A DNA stretch of 64,000 nt. Origin: a virus. Below are positions 1-8,730 of the stretch, piece by piece (within the stretch, counting starts at the first letter, position 1; every line of letters starts with the position of its first letter). The position numbers and the translations under genes were made by a program. The stretch lies in the IMG/VR virus record IMGVR_UViG_3300035698_023197, positions 1 through 64,000 of that record; one strand, written 5' to 3'. The notes beneath the pieces were generated by a model that saw only the letters and a list, made by a program, of their open reading frames with translations, had not been told where the DNA came from and searched no databases.

Positions 1-2072
1 CTCGACCCCGAAGAAACGTCGCTGATAGATGATTCTGACGATAGGTCGCCGATTATGCAGCAGTCATAAAACTGACAATCCGGATAAAACGTCTCGACTT
101 CTGGACAAAAATCGTGTCCCATCCCGGAAATTGTGGTGTACAAGGATTCTCCTCGCAGGTCTATCCGAATCTGATAATAAATGGCTGTCTCGTCCTCTGG
201 AAGCGTCACGCTCAGAGATAAAACGGGAGCCGTGGTGATACTTCCCGAATCGACTTGGCCGACGTCGACAGTCTCTGCAGCCTCGCCGCAAAACCTGACG
301 TACGAAAGGTGGGCGGTCCATGTTTCTCCCGGTACGGTGATAAAGTCCCCAGATGATGAACTCGAATCAGAGTATTCCTCGTAAGGGTCGAGTAATGTGA
401 GTATCGAGTCTTCGCTTGGAAGGTATCCCACGCGTTGTCTGTACCGCAAGTTTGGTACGGTGAAATCGATAGTGACGACTTTTCCAGCATACGAAAAGCG
501 TGGTCTGGCATCGATGGCCGTCGGGTGCAATCCGTCGAGGGTAACGAGAGTTTCGGCATCAGGCGGGAGACACAGTACCAGGTCGTGTACCGCACCGACG
601 ACTTGGAAACTGGCAGTCTCTGGTACGCAGTCTTGCTCGTACCAGTAGTTGAACCTGTTGAGGCTGAATAATCCTCCCTGTCGCCAACATCTGCAGTCCA
701 CCTGCATGGCGCAAGGCCCTGTGAGTTCCGGGTACGTGATGGCTTCGATGACGTATATGTTGGACCACGCGTACTCCCCGCAAAATTCCAATTCTATCGT
801 ATTGGCTCCAGTCTTTACGTAATGCGTAACGTCGACGATGGTCGAAGGTGCCGTGACCATTCGGTTTCCGTTAAAAGTAGCCTTTACCTTTGGCGATATG
901 TGGTACTCGAACGAGGACGAACAAGACGCATAGTCGATGTTTGGTGGGCAAGTCTCTGGTGCTCCGTCGCTGGTGAGTGTCTCGTCTGATGTAGGCGAGG
1001 ATAAAGATGAGGAGGACGAAGGGTCTGTCGGGAGTGTGTAGCCTCGCAGTGGGTACGTACACTCCGATGTTGATGAGGATGATCGCGAACTTGTCGACGA
1101 AGTGGATGACGTCTCGTCTCTGCTCGAGGAGCTTGTATTCCCTCCCCCTCCATTCGGTCCGTCCACTCCTGGGCTTGGGATGCCGAGATCGTCGGCGCAG
1201 GCGTCCATGGTGTCGGCGCAAGCCAGTATGTACCGGTAGTTGCAGTGCTTCTCGTCTCTAGCGGAAGGGTTGAGGGCCGACATTTGCCAAGTAATGGTCC
1301 TTCTCACCAATCCTTCTTGTACTCCGCTCTCGGCTGGTAGTACCAATAAACCACCACCGCACGAGGGGTATACGAGCTTTTCGGGATTTGGCTCCGTTGG
1401 CGCAATCACAGACCCGTCTCGCTGGGCATATACGACTCTTCGCGTGTATGGGTGTTTCGCCCCCAAGCGGATACTGCCACGGCTGTACGCATGCCCGTCT
1501 ACGAGTTCATACCCCACGATAGTCTTTTCATCTATCGTCCGTGGCAGAATCCAGGACAAGGGACTGAAGTTGTCGACACCGAGCCTGTCTGGTACGGAAG
1601 CGAAAGACTCATCGACATCTAAAATGACTTGTCTACGCAGGTGCAAAGATTGTAGCGCTAGCCTCAAAGGGCCGATACCGTCTGGCCATCCCATATCTGG
1701 GTCGATACCGTACCCCCGAAGTTGTGCCTCAGTGACTTCTGATAAGTCTGCGTTTACAAACAGCGTAGCTAGATCGAGTACCGCTTGTTGCAACTGTTTT
1801 ACGATGTCATGAACCGATCCGGTAGATCCTTGCAACTTTGCCGCGAACTTGCAAGGGTCACCATCTGGATTCCACGTGATTCCGTGAGTGCTTATTACCG
1901 GATGTGGGAGCGATACAAGGTCGTATCGCTCTTTGACAGCGCAAAGGATGTCTGGTAGACCGAACTGAACACCTTCCGAAGCCCATGCACGGGTCCTTGT
2001 CGATGGTAAATACAGGGCGGGAGCGATGTTTAGTCGCCCCCGCCCGCCTGAACTGTCGGATAATAATGACAC
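1..2072 (-). CDS. Large Ser-linker virion or adhesin-like protein (partial, runs off the left edge)
   Basis: An uninterrupted minus-strand frame runs from GTG at 2072 to the window edge, about 690 codons with no stop; its C-terminus lies outside. It starts 9 bases after the stop of the UvsX gene, so it probably belongs to the same transcript. The first ~300 residues look globular. Then come a Gly-rich turn and Ser/Thr-rich linkers (about residues 315-345 and 355-380), followed by Cys-containing, beta-rich sequence with short Ser runs (DSSSSS near residue 560). The same linker style occurs in the LamG-like protein at 47457-48575, which suggests both are modular virion surface proteins; that role is inference. 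The GTG start has no obvious Shine-Dalgarno. No family was recognised. Confidence 0.7.
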   Translation of the reverse strand, partial: MSLLSDSSGGRGRLNIAPALYLPSTRTRAWASEGVQFGLPDILCAVKERYDLVSLPHPVISTHGITWNPDGDPCKFAAKLQGSTGSVHDIVKQLQQAVLDLATLFVNADLSEVTEAQLRGYGIDPDMGWPDGIGPLRLALQSLHLRRQVILDVDESFASVPDRLGVDNFSPLSWILPRTIDEKTIVGYELVDGHAYSRGSIRLGAKHPYTRRVVYAQRDGSVIAPTEPNPEKLVYPSCGGGLLVLPAESGVQEGLVRRTITWQMSALNPSARDEKHCNYRYILACADTMDACADDLGIPSPGVDGPNGGGGNTSSSSRDETSSTSSTSSRSSSSTSECTYPLRGYTLPTDPSSSSSLSSPTSDETLTSDGAPETCPPNIDYASCSSSFEYHISPKVKATFNGNRMVTAPSTIVDVTHYVKTGANTIELEFCGEYAWSNIYVIEAITYPELTGPCAMQVDCRCWRQGGLFSLNRFNYWYEQDCVPETASFQVVGAVHDLVLCLPPDAETLVTLDGLHPTAIDARPRFSYAGKVVTIDFTVPNLRYRQRVGYLPSEDSILTLLDPYEEYSDSSSSSGDFITVPGETWTAHLSYVRFCGEAAETVDVGQVDSGSITTAPVLSLSVTLPEDETAIYYQIRIDLRGESLYTTISGMGHDFCPEVETFYPDCQFYDCCIIGDLSSESSISDVSSGS

Positions 2073-2080
2073 AGTAATAC

Positions 2081-3295
2081 CTAATCGAGATCGGCAGTCA
2101 TATCCTCTAGGAGGTCGTCCTCCGGATCTCCTGCGAGGTCCATGTCCTCCGCCATTGGGTCCATGATCCACGCCATCCACTTTCGAAACGCTTCTGCAAG
2201 CGGATTGTCGAGTGCTAGTCTGTCCTTCAGCGACACATCTGGAGTGAACCCCCAGGAAGCAAGCTGAGCATACCAACCACTGCGGTCGAATTTCTCCTCT
2301 TTGTATCCTTTGATGTGGTACTTCCCACCAGCGGATACAATATACCCTCTGGCCTTCAGAGTGTAGAAGATGGACCAGGCGTCTGAAAGACCAGAAGCCC
2401 GGCCTCCGTGTGGTGTGTAAACCAGTGGTATCTCGATCACCCGGTCGGGAGATGCGAGTTTGTTTTTAACCGTCTTAAACCCGATCATGATACCAGACTG
2501 TGGTATACCCTTCTCGCTGACACGAGGTCCCTTTTTCAAGGAAAATCCGCCGTTGAAAGCGGTCATGATGCGATAAGACGCATAGAACTTGAGGGCTTCT
2601 CCACCGGGACTTTCGTCGTCGACGAAGATTGGCCTGTTTGGGTCCTTTCGAATCTGGTTGAGGAAGACCAACGCCGTGTTGGTCTTAGACAACAGCGGGT
2701 TGAGCTTCGGGATAGCCTTCGACAAGATCCGTGCCATGGGTGCCATAGCGTTGTTCTTGGTAAGCTCCGTCTTGGCTTCTTCTTCCGTCTCAAGCGCTTT
2801 GAGCGAGTCGACGATGATCAAAATGGGACGGGTGATTTTTTGCTCGCGGATCGCCGTCAGCATCTTGAGAATGCTGCCGAGGAGTCTTTCGAGTGTAGGT
2901 TTGACTTGAATAGTCCATCGGCCTCTCGCTGCCACCAAAGCCGGAGAGGCGTTGATTTTTGCGTGGTCCATGGCATACTCTTGGTCGTACACGATGCAAA
3001 TACCGTCATCGTGATCTGCGACAAATGCCTCGAGAGTTTTGAATACCAGTTCAGACTTGGCCGTCTTGTTTGGTCCGTAAATCTCGGTGATTCGTCCGGT
3101 GCCGATACCATCGTTGCCGATTACAGCGTCAAGAACGCTTATCCCCGTGCGAAGGTGGAACTTCGGGGTGAGGTGGTCCAACTCGTCGCCGTCAACACCA
3201 GGTGTGTATGACAACTCATCTACCTTTGGAGCTTCAATAATGCCCGCCAGCACCTCTTGGGCGCTGGCGGGTGGCTCTTTCTTTTTAGCCGCCAT
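2081..3295 (-). CDS. uvsX: UvsX/RecA-like recombinase
   Basis: Strand-exchange ATPase of the RecA/UvsX family, 404 aa, close to T4 UvsX in length. The Walker A is GPNKTAKS (residues 74-81); like T4 UvsX it lacks the canonical Gly before Lys. Walker B is ILIIVDS (158-164). The L2 region has NQIRKD (213-218) and GGEALKFYAS (231-240), matching RecA. The C-terminus is acidic. The ATG overlaps the TAA of the upstream SSB gene (TAATG), so the two are translationally coupled. With SSB and the UvsY-like gene it forms a T4-style recombination-replication module loading recombinase on ssDNA in the host cytoplasm. Confidence 0.93.
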   Translation of the reverse strand: MAAKKKEPPASAQEVLAGIIEAPKVDELSYTPGVDGDELDHLTPKFHLRTGISVLDAVIGNDGIGTGRITEIYGPNKTAKSELVFKTLEAFVADHDDGICIVYDQEYAMDHAKINASPALVAARGRWTIQVKPTLERLLGSILKMLTAIREQKITRPILIIVDSLKALETEEEAKTELTKNNAMAPMARILSKAIPKLNPLLSKTNTALVFLNQIRKDPNRPIFVDDESPGGEALKFYASYRIMTAFNGGFSLKKGPRVSEKGIPQSGIMIGFKTVKNKLASPDRVIEIPLVYTPHGGRASGLSDAWSIFYTLKARGYIVSAGGKYHIKGYKEEKFDRSGWYAQLASWGFTPDVSLKDRLALDNPLAEAFRKWMAWIMDPMAEDMDLAGDPEDDLLEDMTADLD

Positions 3296-4398
3296 TAGAG
3301 GTCCATGTCAGCCTCCATGGCAGCAAGCTCGTCGAGCACGCTGGCGTCAGTGGCCGTGGCTGGCTTTGCAGCTGGCTTGGCCTTCGGTTCAGCGGCAGGT
3401 GGCTCATCTCCGGGTTGCTCGTCGAGGCTCACCTCTGGTGCGGCTCCGAGTCCTGGGATTTCGTCATCGTCATCCGCAAATGGGGCGCGCTCTTCTCCCT
3501 GTGCGATGTCGTCGGCGTCTGGGATGCCGTCGGCAGTGGTCGTCACTGGTGGTGGAAGGTCCTTTTCAGGGGCGGGCTTGGCCTTCTTTTCTTGAGGTCC
3601 CTTCGTGCCGCCTCCGCCAGTACCTTCTTCGAGGAGTTCCTTGATCAACATGTCACACGACGTGGTGAGGTCCTCTGCAGTCCGCCAGATGATCTCTTTA
3701 TCGAGATTGCGGCGATTGGCGAGCAACCGGTCAATTTCGTCCTCATCTTTCGAGAGAGGGCGTGCTTTCATGTCCGGATCGACCGTATACTTGGTCTGAT
3801 TCTTCTCCTTCTTCCGGGTAATGTCGAAGTAGTGACCTTCTGGTCCAGTACTGAACACGCTTGGGTGTTTAGCGAAGGCCCGGAGGATGGGTTCGAAAAC
3901 CGTCTTCGGTGCATAAAACACTTTGGTAGTGAGTGGCTTCTCGGCGGGAACCACGTTGAGGATGAACGACTGACGGTAGTTCAACGCGCTGATGATCTTG
4001 GCGACGAGCTTGAGTTTGCGCTCAATTTTGCGACGAGCTTCATCATCTCCTGCCTGTTTGAGATCGTCGTTGAAGTCACTCTCCTTCTGTCTCCAGTGGT
4101 CCCGCTTTTCGCAAAAGGGGCAAGGCTTGCCCGCTTTATCTTGACCGTTGGGACAGGTGAATGAGAGGTTGAACTTGCTCTTGCCCCTGGGGTCGGGTCC
4201 CCAGTGCTGAACGTGCTTCCTGTACGGAGCTTTCCCCGACTTTCCGAACTTTCCGGGAAGGACTCTGATTGCGTGCGGGTCCCCGTCTTCAGGAACTTTA
4301 AAGACAACCTTGTCTCCAGCTCCCATGTCGCCCAACTCCGCGAGAAGTTCAGCGGCCAAGTCTTCGTCCATGTCTTCGTCTATTGTTATCTTCGCCAT
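3295..4398 (-). CDS. gp32-like single-stranded DNA-binding protein
   Basis: 367 aa. Residues 62-96 contain a zinc-binding pattern of the T4 gp32 type: a His (62 or 65), Cys82, then C-P-F-C (Cys93, Cys96) in a region rich in basic and aromatic residues, as expected for an OB-fold DNA-binding core. A Pro/Ala/Asp/Glu-rich tail (from about residue 275) ends in a strongly acidic segment, the usual protein-interaction tip of phage SSBs. It lies directly upstream of, and overlaps, the UvsX-like gene, the expected partner. Family assignment rests on motif and context; the start is a clear ATG. Confidence 0.85.
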   Translation of the reverse strand: MAKITIDEDMDEDLAAELLAELGDMGAGDKVVFKVPEDGDPHAIRVLPGKFGKSGKAPYRKHVQHWGPDPRGKSKFNLSFTCPNGQDKAGKPCPFCEKRDHWRQKESDFNDDLKQAGDDEARRKIERKLKLVAKIISALNYRQSFILNVVPAEKPLTTKVFYAPKTVFEPILRAFAKHPSVFSTGPEGHYFDITRKKEKNQTKYTVDPDMKARPLSKDEDEIDRLLANRRNLDKEIIWRTAEDLTTSCDMLIKELLEEGTGGGGTKGPQEKKAKPAPEKDLPPPVTTTADGIPDADDIAQGEERAPFADDDDEIPGLGAAPEVSLDEQPGDEPPAAEPKAKPAAKPATATDASVLDELAAMEADMDL

Positions 4399-4481
4399 GT
4401 GTCAGTGTATTGTGTTTGGTGTTTGGTTTGTTGGGCTCAATTTAAGGTTGGCTTGCCCAAGGCCGAGATGTTACTAGAAAT

Positions 4482-4946
4482 CTAAGTGTTGAGCTTGCGG
4501 TCCAACCGTGTCTCAGCACCCATCGAGATGATCATTTCTCTACGGGCATATAAAGCAAATCGCGCAGATTCCAGAGCATCTGACAGACCCACTAGATCGA
4601 AATACTCGTCCCACAATCTGTCGATAGTTGGGTCAGCACGGACGTTATGATCAACAAGGTCATTCGAGGGTGCCTTGCCTATCTTATCCTCGATAACTTC
4701 GCGCAGTGCGAGGAACCGTTTGGATTCCTCCTTCTTGATGTGCCGCTTCATGCGTTCCACCTTCAGTTTCGCAACCGATGCGGCATACGCCACGGATGCT
4801 TGCCAGCCAGCTGCCCACTCGATGTCGTTTCGTACGGCATCGGGATCTATGTGAAGTAGAGCGTATAACGGGATCTCGTTTCCGTCAATTCCCCGTATAA
4901 CAGGGATGCTCGCTTTATCAGGTGCGTCTTGGAAGTCAGTGCTCAT
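4482..4946 (-). CDS. UvsY-like recombination mediator (probable)
   Basis: 154 aa, highly charged and helical, close in size to T4 UvsY (137 aa). The C-terminal third resembles UvsY in layout: an acidic Asp-containing strand, an aromatic helix (DRLWDEYFDLVGL), then an Ala/Arg helix ending near a Met-rich tail. The middle is very Lys/Arg/Glu rich (KRHIKKEESKRF). Position supports the call: it is immediately upstream of SSB and UvsX on the same strand, and UvsY loads UvsX onto SSB-coated DNA. There is no diagnostic catalytic motif, so this is a context-led assignment. Confidence 0.45.
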   Translation of the reverse strand: MSTDFQDAPDKASIPVIRGIDGNEIPLYALLHIDPDAVRNDIEWAAGWQASVAYAASVAKLKVERMKRHIKKEESKRFLALREVIEDKIGKAPSNDLVDHNVRADPTIDRLWDEYFDLVGLSDALESARFALYARREMIISMGAETRLDRKLNT

Positions 4947-4969
4947 TTGTATAACATGTTAGGAGTTCG

Positions 4970-6598
4970 TTATAAACCACCAGTCCAGTGAATTGAGTCT
5001 CGCCACCATTTAGGGAACGACATGGCTGCGCGATTATAAAACTGGCGGAATCCGCCGTCTAGAATGTAAGTCACGCCAACATCCTTGGTGCTGCGGACTA
5101 TTCGGCCTGATCCCTGCACGAATGTCTGGGCAACCTGCTCGTTGTACCAGTTGGTATCAACCTCTTTGCGTCTCTTGACCCACGAATCACCGAGATACGG
5201 GTACGGCACTTTGGGGAAGATTGCGAATCGCCCAAGATCACCGGGAAGGTCAACACCTTCAGTCATGCTTGGTGATAGCAGGATAGTCGGTTCTGGGCTA
5301 GCAGCGTGCTCGGCGAGGAGTTCGGCTTGATTCTTCCCGCGACGGTGGCAAATAAAGCGCTTCTTGTGGCGGCTCAGCTGTTCGATCATGCGGCAGATCT
5401 TGAAGCTATGAGCGTGGATGATCCCCTTCCGGGTCGATGCGTAACTGCCGTCAAGGATGTCGTCCATGGCGTCGATGATCCTGGGCATCTGCATGGTGAT
5501 GTTTCCCATGTTGACCGGGGCAGTCCCGCATCCTTTGTAGATGATTCGCCGCTGATCCTTGTGAAAGGGTGACTCAAGCCGCAGCAGGTCGTAGTCCTCG
5601 TCCCAGCCAAACCAGCTGGCCATGCTCTCCGGGTTGAGCAGCGTCGCGGACGTCACAAGCACTCTGGTGTTCAATGGGGATATGAGCCGCTGAAATATGC
5701 CCTTGGCGTAAAGGGGACGCCAGAGGACGTGAGCCTTGGTATCTCCGTCAGCGTCAACCGCATCAACCACCCACTCGTTGACTTCTCTGGTCCCACCTTC
5801 GGTGTCGAAGGAGTCCCACAGCACGTGACCAATCTGGCCGACTTTGGGCTCGAGCGAGCGGAGCTGGTGCATTTCGTCCTTCGACATCGACTTGGCATCC
5901 TTCGAGAATCGGGATTTCAAGATGCCGACCCGCGCCGAGGCGGCAGCAAAAAATCGGTCGAGAAGCTGCTCCGAGTCGTCAAGGCTATCCGGTAGATAAA
6001 ACGAGATGTCGAGGCTGCTGCAATCCGCTGCAGTGATCTCTAATTGGGCGGCTCCCACGAGGGCGGGCTCCAACTGGTGTCCCTCATCCATGAGGAGCCA
6101 GCGGTGCGTGCCTTGCCACTCGGCGTGACCGAGGGTTGCCAGAAGCCATGCGTAGTTGGCAATTCCACATTTGCTATTCACCATGACATCCGAGCAAGCT
6201 TGGCGGTATGGACAAGGGTTTTGGGCTCCCTGCTTCCGTCGACTACACTGGCCCGATCCCATGCCGCAGTCATTGTAGACCCCCGCTGTTTTTCTGCGAA
6301 CTTCATCGCAACCGTAGTTGGACGCCCCTTTTACGAGGGGAATCTCTGGCCAGTCTCGGGCGTACTGATCTTGAAGAAGCTTTTGAGGCGTAAGAATGAC
6401 CCCTCCTTGGCTGTTTCCTATGCTGACACAGACAGGGCTCTTACCTGTCCCGGTCGGAGCGTCGATCATGAGGTGCCTGGAATCAGACTCGTTGACGAAG
6501 TCAATCATCTCGTCCTGCTGTGGGCGCGGAGACATGTCTTCCCCACAGTCCCACTTGATGGGTGGCAGGTCTACTTCGTCTTCTTCTATGGTCGGCAT
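4970..6598 (-). CDS. XPD/DinG-like superfamily 2 DNA helicase with Fe-S cysteines
   Basis: 542 aa from the ATG at 6598. The Walker A is APTGTGKS (47-54) and the motif II box is DEGH (171-174). Between them lie Cys97, Cys111, Cys118, Cys129 and Cys135, the arrangement of the 4Fe-4S domain of XPD/DinG/Rad3 helicases. The C-terminal half has helicase domain 2 features, including LVTSATLL and a QGSGRIVRS motif VI. An upstream in-frame start at 6697 is possible but would overlap the small zinc-ribbon ORF. I chose 6598 because that ORF's TAG ends one base before it (TAGTATG). Expected role: 5'-3' unwinding or R-loop removal in phage replication and repair. Confidence 0.85.
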   Translation of the reverse strand: MPTIEEDEVDLPPIKWDCGEDMSPRPQQDEMIDFVNESDSRHLMIDAPTGTGKSPVCVSIGNSQGGVILTPQKLLQDQYARDWPEIPLVKGASNYGCDEVRRKTAGVYNDCGMGSGQCSRRKQGAQNPCPYRQACSDVMVNSKCGIANYAWLLATLGHAEWQGTHRWLLMDEGHQLEPALVGAAQLEITAADCSSLDISFYLPDSLDDSEQLLDRFFAAASARVGILKSRFSKDAKSMSKDEMHQLRSLEPKVGQIGHVLWDSFDTEGGTREVNEWVVDAVDADGDTKAHVLWRPLYAKGIFQRLISPLNTRVLVTSATLLNPESMASWFGWDEDYDLLRLESPFHKDQRRIIYKGCGTAPVNMGNITMQMPRIIDAMDDILDGSYASTRKGIIHAHSFKICRMIEQLSRHKKRFICHRRGKNQAELLAEHAASPEPTILLSPSMTEGVDLPGDLGRFAIFPKVPYPYLGDSWVKRRKEVDTNWYNEQVAQTFVQGSGRIVRSTKDVGVTYILDGGFRQFYNRAAMSFPKWWRDSIHWTGGL

Positions 6599-6599
6599 A

Positions 6600-6830
6600 C
6601 TAGTGTTTGACTTTTGTGCGCATGTCGTCGATCTCTGCCATTGTGCGCATGTCGTCGATCTCTGCCATAGATGACAAATCTGGTATCTTGACGACACAGT
6701 TTAAGCAGACATCAGCAGTGGTCTTCATCGTTGACCCATTGTGCGGGTGTTCCCCGTCACGAAGTGTGACTTTGATAGAGTGGTGCGGGATGGGATTATC
6801 ACAGACGTCGCAAGTATTGTAGTTGCCATT
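6600..6830 (-). CDS. Small zinc-ribbon-like ORF with no usable start codon
   Basis: The frame is open from about 6830 to TAG at 6600-6602 and reads like a real small protein: CDVCDNP, then CLNC about 40 residues later, then a C-terminal nonapeptide MAEIDDMRT repeated exactly twice. No ATG, GTG or TTG precedes the first Cys pair. The upstream gene ends TAATG, but that ATG is in another frame and reaches TGA after 34 codons. Options are a frameshift, an assembly error, a non-standard start, or translation only from the internal ATG (42 aa, second Cys pair only). Confidence 0.4.
   Translation of the reverse strand, partial: NGNYNTCDVCDNPIPHHSIKVTLRDGEHPHNGSTMKTTADVCLNCVVKIPDLSSMAEIDDMRTMAEIDDMRTKVKH
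6615..6668 (-). repeat. Exact 27-bp tandem duplication
   Basis: Two identical 27-base units (6615-6641 and 6642-6668) lie in the 3' end of the small zinc-ribbon ORF and encode MAEIDDMRT twice. The unit is a multiple of three, so the frame is kept. The exact identity indicates a recent duplication. Confidence 0.95.
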
Positions 6831-7158
6831 AGATCGACGTTTTGCCCTTGAAGAGCCCTTTGACTACTTCGGAGATGTTATGCATGGCGGGTGCCACTTC
6901 AAAAATGAGGGCCAGCATGTACGAGACGATGCGATACCCCATGAACAGGAGGTGGAGTTGGATGCCGAGAATGAGGGAAACGGGCGACCAGACGAGCGCC
7001 CACCCATCAGCCCAGCCGACTCCATAAAGGACCCCGAAGGTGACGCACAAGGTCAGGCCCAGCAGTGAAAGAAAAAACTCCCATTTGACAACGATCCGGA
7101 GATTCATTTGTTGCTGCTGGGATGGCGGAGGTTGAGGCGGCGGCGGTTGACGGTCCAT
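6829..7158 (-). CDS. Small integral membrane protein
   Basis: 109 aa. It has a Pro/Gln-rich N-terminus (PPPPQPPP then a QQQQ run) followed by two or three hydrophobic segments (roughly residues 28-50, 55-75 and 77-95), and ends in a short basic tail. An internal ATG at residue 18 would remove the Pro/Gln segment without affecting the membrane helices. It lies between the DUF932-like gene and the replication block on the same strand. No catalytic motif or family was recognised. It could act in inner-membrane modification or superinfection exclusion, but nothing in the sequence proves that. Confidence 0.65.
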   Translation of the reverse strand: MDRQPPPPQPPPSQQQQMNLRIVVKWEFFLSLLGLTLCVTFGVLYGVGWADGWALVWSPVSLILGIQLHLLFMGYRIVSYMLALIFEVAPAMHNISEVVKGLFKGKTSI

Positions 7159-7176
7159 GCGTTACTAGAAAATACA

Positions 7177-7208
7177 AAGGCGAGGTCCCGCGTTTGGAAC
7201 CCCGCCTT
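7177..7208 (-). terminator. Rho-independent terminator after the DUF932-like gene
   Basis: Imperfect stem (AAGGCG-a-GGT pairing with ACC-c-CGCCTT) just downstream of the stop at 7231. On the minus strand it is followed by a T-rich stretch (TTTGTATTTTC). Confidence 0.6.
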
Positions 7209-7230
7209 GTGGTGTGCTGTGGTGTCTCGC

Positions 7231-8508
7231 TTAGTTGAGGGAAGCGAGAAGGTCGTTGGCGAACTCGTCGTTCTGTGCCTCGTGGAGTTCGTCCTTGATG
7301 TCCTCCTTGGCATCTGCGAAGAACTTGTCCTGATGGTCGGCGTCTTTCTTCTCGCCATCGAAGAGACCCTCAAGGTCGTAGGAATTGCTGATGGTGGCGC
7401 CGACGAAAGCGTGCAACTTCCTTGCGGTGCGACCATCCGTGTGGTGGGTCGCAACCTCCGTTGCAACGTTCACGAGGTCGTAGATCGAGCAATTCTCGAC
7501 GGGGACCCGGCTCCGCGCCTTCTGGTTCACTGCGTTGAGGCTGGTGAGACCGTAAGTGCGGAGGATGTCGCCGCCCAAGTCGTGGAAGGACTTCGCAACG
7601 TCGATGGTGTCATCGAGGAAGGTGTTGGTGTCCTCTTCGTCAGGATTACGAGCCGCGCTGATCAGCTGGAAGAGCTTGTAGAACTCGTCCAGCGAGGATG
7701 GGCTGTTCGTTGCAGCCTCGAGCCGCTCACGGAGGGCGGAGTATCCGTCCTCGTTGTTGTAAGTGGCGAAGAATCGATTCAGGATGGTGACTGGATCGGC
7801 GTCGTCACCTGCTCCGGTGCCGAGTTGGATCGAACTCTTGAAGGCCTTGTCTATGGTGATCATACTATTGGAGCAGACTTCACGGAGCATCCCGACGTAA
7901 GCTGAGGGGTTGCCGTAGCCGTCGATAGGAACTTCGGTGTAAAACTGAGGAGCGATGACGTCTCCACCGATGTCGAAGTTCGGGATCTCGACGGTCGGCT
8001 TGTGCCGAAGGGTGACGATTCCGTCACTGTAGCTGATTCCGGTCACTGCACCAGTGCCGGGACCTTCCTCGCTGTCGAAGCTGCCCTCGATGGTCCGCAT
8101 CAGGTCCTGGACGGCGACCCGCTGCTTGTCTGGCTTGGACACCGCCAGTGCTGACACCACGCCAGATTGGCGGTCAGTTGCCAGTGTCATGGTGATCTCT
8201 TTGAGCTTATCCTTCTTGATCGCTCTCTCACAAACCTCTTCAGCGGAGAAGAGATCGAAGATCGACTTGCCTTGACCCAGGAGTCCGAGGAGACTGGTTT
8301 GGAACCGTGGAGTGTAGGCGACAGCCTTGCCGTCAACCACCAGACTGTGAGTCCGACGATTTTCGTCGTTCCGGCCAATCTCAAGTTGGAGGTCACCGAG
8401 GGCGCAGGTGTGGCGGGTCACCGCTGGGGTGGTTTGGCGGATGATGGTTGGAACGTCAGCAGCAGTGAAAGACTTGCTGTTGGTGGATGATGGAATGAGA
8501 CTGAGCAT
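7231..8508 (-). CDS. DUF932-like phage/plasmid protein
   Basis: 425 aa soluble protein. The N-terminal two thirds resemble the DUF932 family of phage and plasmid proteins: an early GQGKSIFDLF segment, a beta-rich middle and a LREVCSNSMI stretch similar to the conserved CSNG region. The C-terminus is acidic. DUF932 proteins have no firmly established biochemical role. It has its own near-consensus sigma70 promoter (8564-8592) and its own terminator, so it is probably an early monocistronic gene expressed divergently from the SF2 helicase. The family call is by eye and moderate. Confidence 0.5.
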   Translation of the reverse strand: MLSLIPSSTNSKSFTAADVPTIIRQTTPAVTRHTCALGDLQLEIGRNDENRRTHSLVVDGKAVAYTPRFQTSLLGLLGQGKSIFDLFSAEEVCERAIKKDKLKEITMTLATDRQSGVVSALAVSKPDKQRVAVQDLMRTIEGSFDSEEGPGTGAVTGISYSDGIVTLRHKPTVEIPNFDIGGDVIAPQFYTEVPIDGYGNPSAYVGMLREVCSNSMITIDKAFKSSIQLGTGAGDDADPVTILNRFFATYNNEDGYSALRERLEAATNSPSSLDEFYKLFQLISAARNPDEEDTNTFLDDTIDVAKSFHDLGGDILRTYGLTSLNAVNQKARSRVPVENCSIYDLVNVATEVATHHTDGRTARKLHAFVGATISNSYDLEGLFDGEKKDADHQDKFFADAKEDIKDELHEAQNDEFANDLLASLN

Positions 8509-8563
8509 GGTAGTAAGTGGTAGTAGTTTGTCATTAGCGGGCTGATTGCCTCACTGTGGAACA

Positions 8564-8592
8564 ATTTTACCACACATTGGGGTGTCTGTCAA
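8564..8592 (-). promoter_or_regulatory. Sigma70-type promoter for the DUF932-like gene
   Basis: On the minus strand: TTGACA (8587-8592), 17-base spacer ending ATGTGTGG, then TAAAAT (8564-8569). The leader to the ATG at 8508 is about 50 bases, the only clearly non-leaderless member of the promoter family. Confidence 0.85.
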
Positions 8593-8695
8593 GTGTCGAG
8601 TATACCGGGATTATCTCGGACAATCCGGGGGGTATTTTTTGGGTAATAGAAAGGGAAAAGCCGAGGGGTTGAGGACCCAAAGAGCAATTCGACAC

Positions 8696-8724
8696 TTGAC
8701 AACCACCTTCGGCTGTGTTATACT
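8696..8724 (+). promoter_or_regulatory. Consensus sigma70 promoter abutting the SF2 helicase ATG
   Basis: TTGACA (8696-8701), 17-base spacer ending CTGTGT, TATACT (8719-8724). Only 6 bases separate the -10 box from the ATG at 8731, so the predicted transcript starts at or next to the initiation codon. No Shine-Dalgarno fits in that space. Confidence 0.9.
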
Positions 8725-8730
8725 CTTGGC

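Noticed and set aside
1240-1812. A 190-codon plus-strand frame near the left edge
   Set aside because: The minus strand carries one unbroken ~690-codon frame across the whole region with Ser-linker architecture like another gene here, so the plus frame is a shadow.
2408-3211. A 267-codon plus-strand frame opposite uvsX
   Set aside because: Shadow of a strongly supported RecA-type gene.
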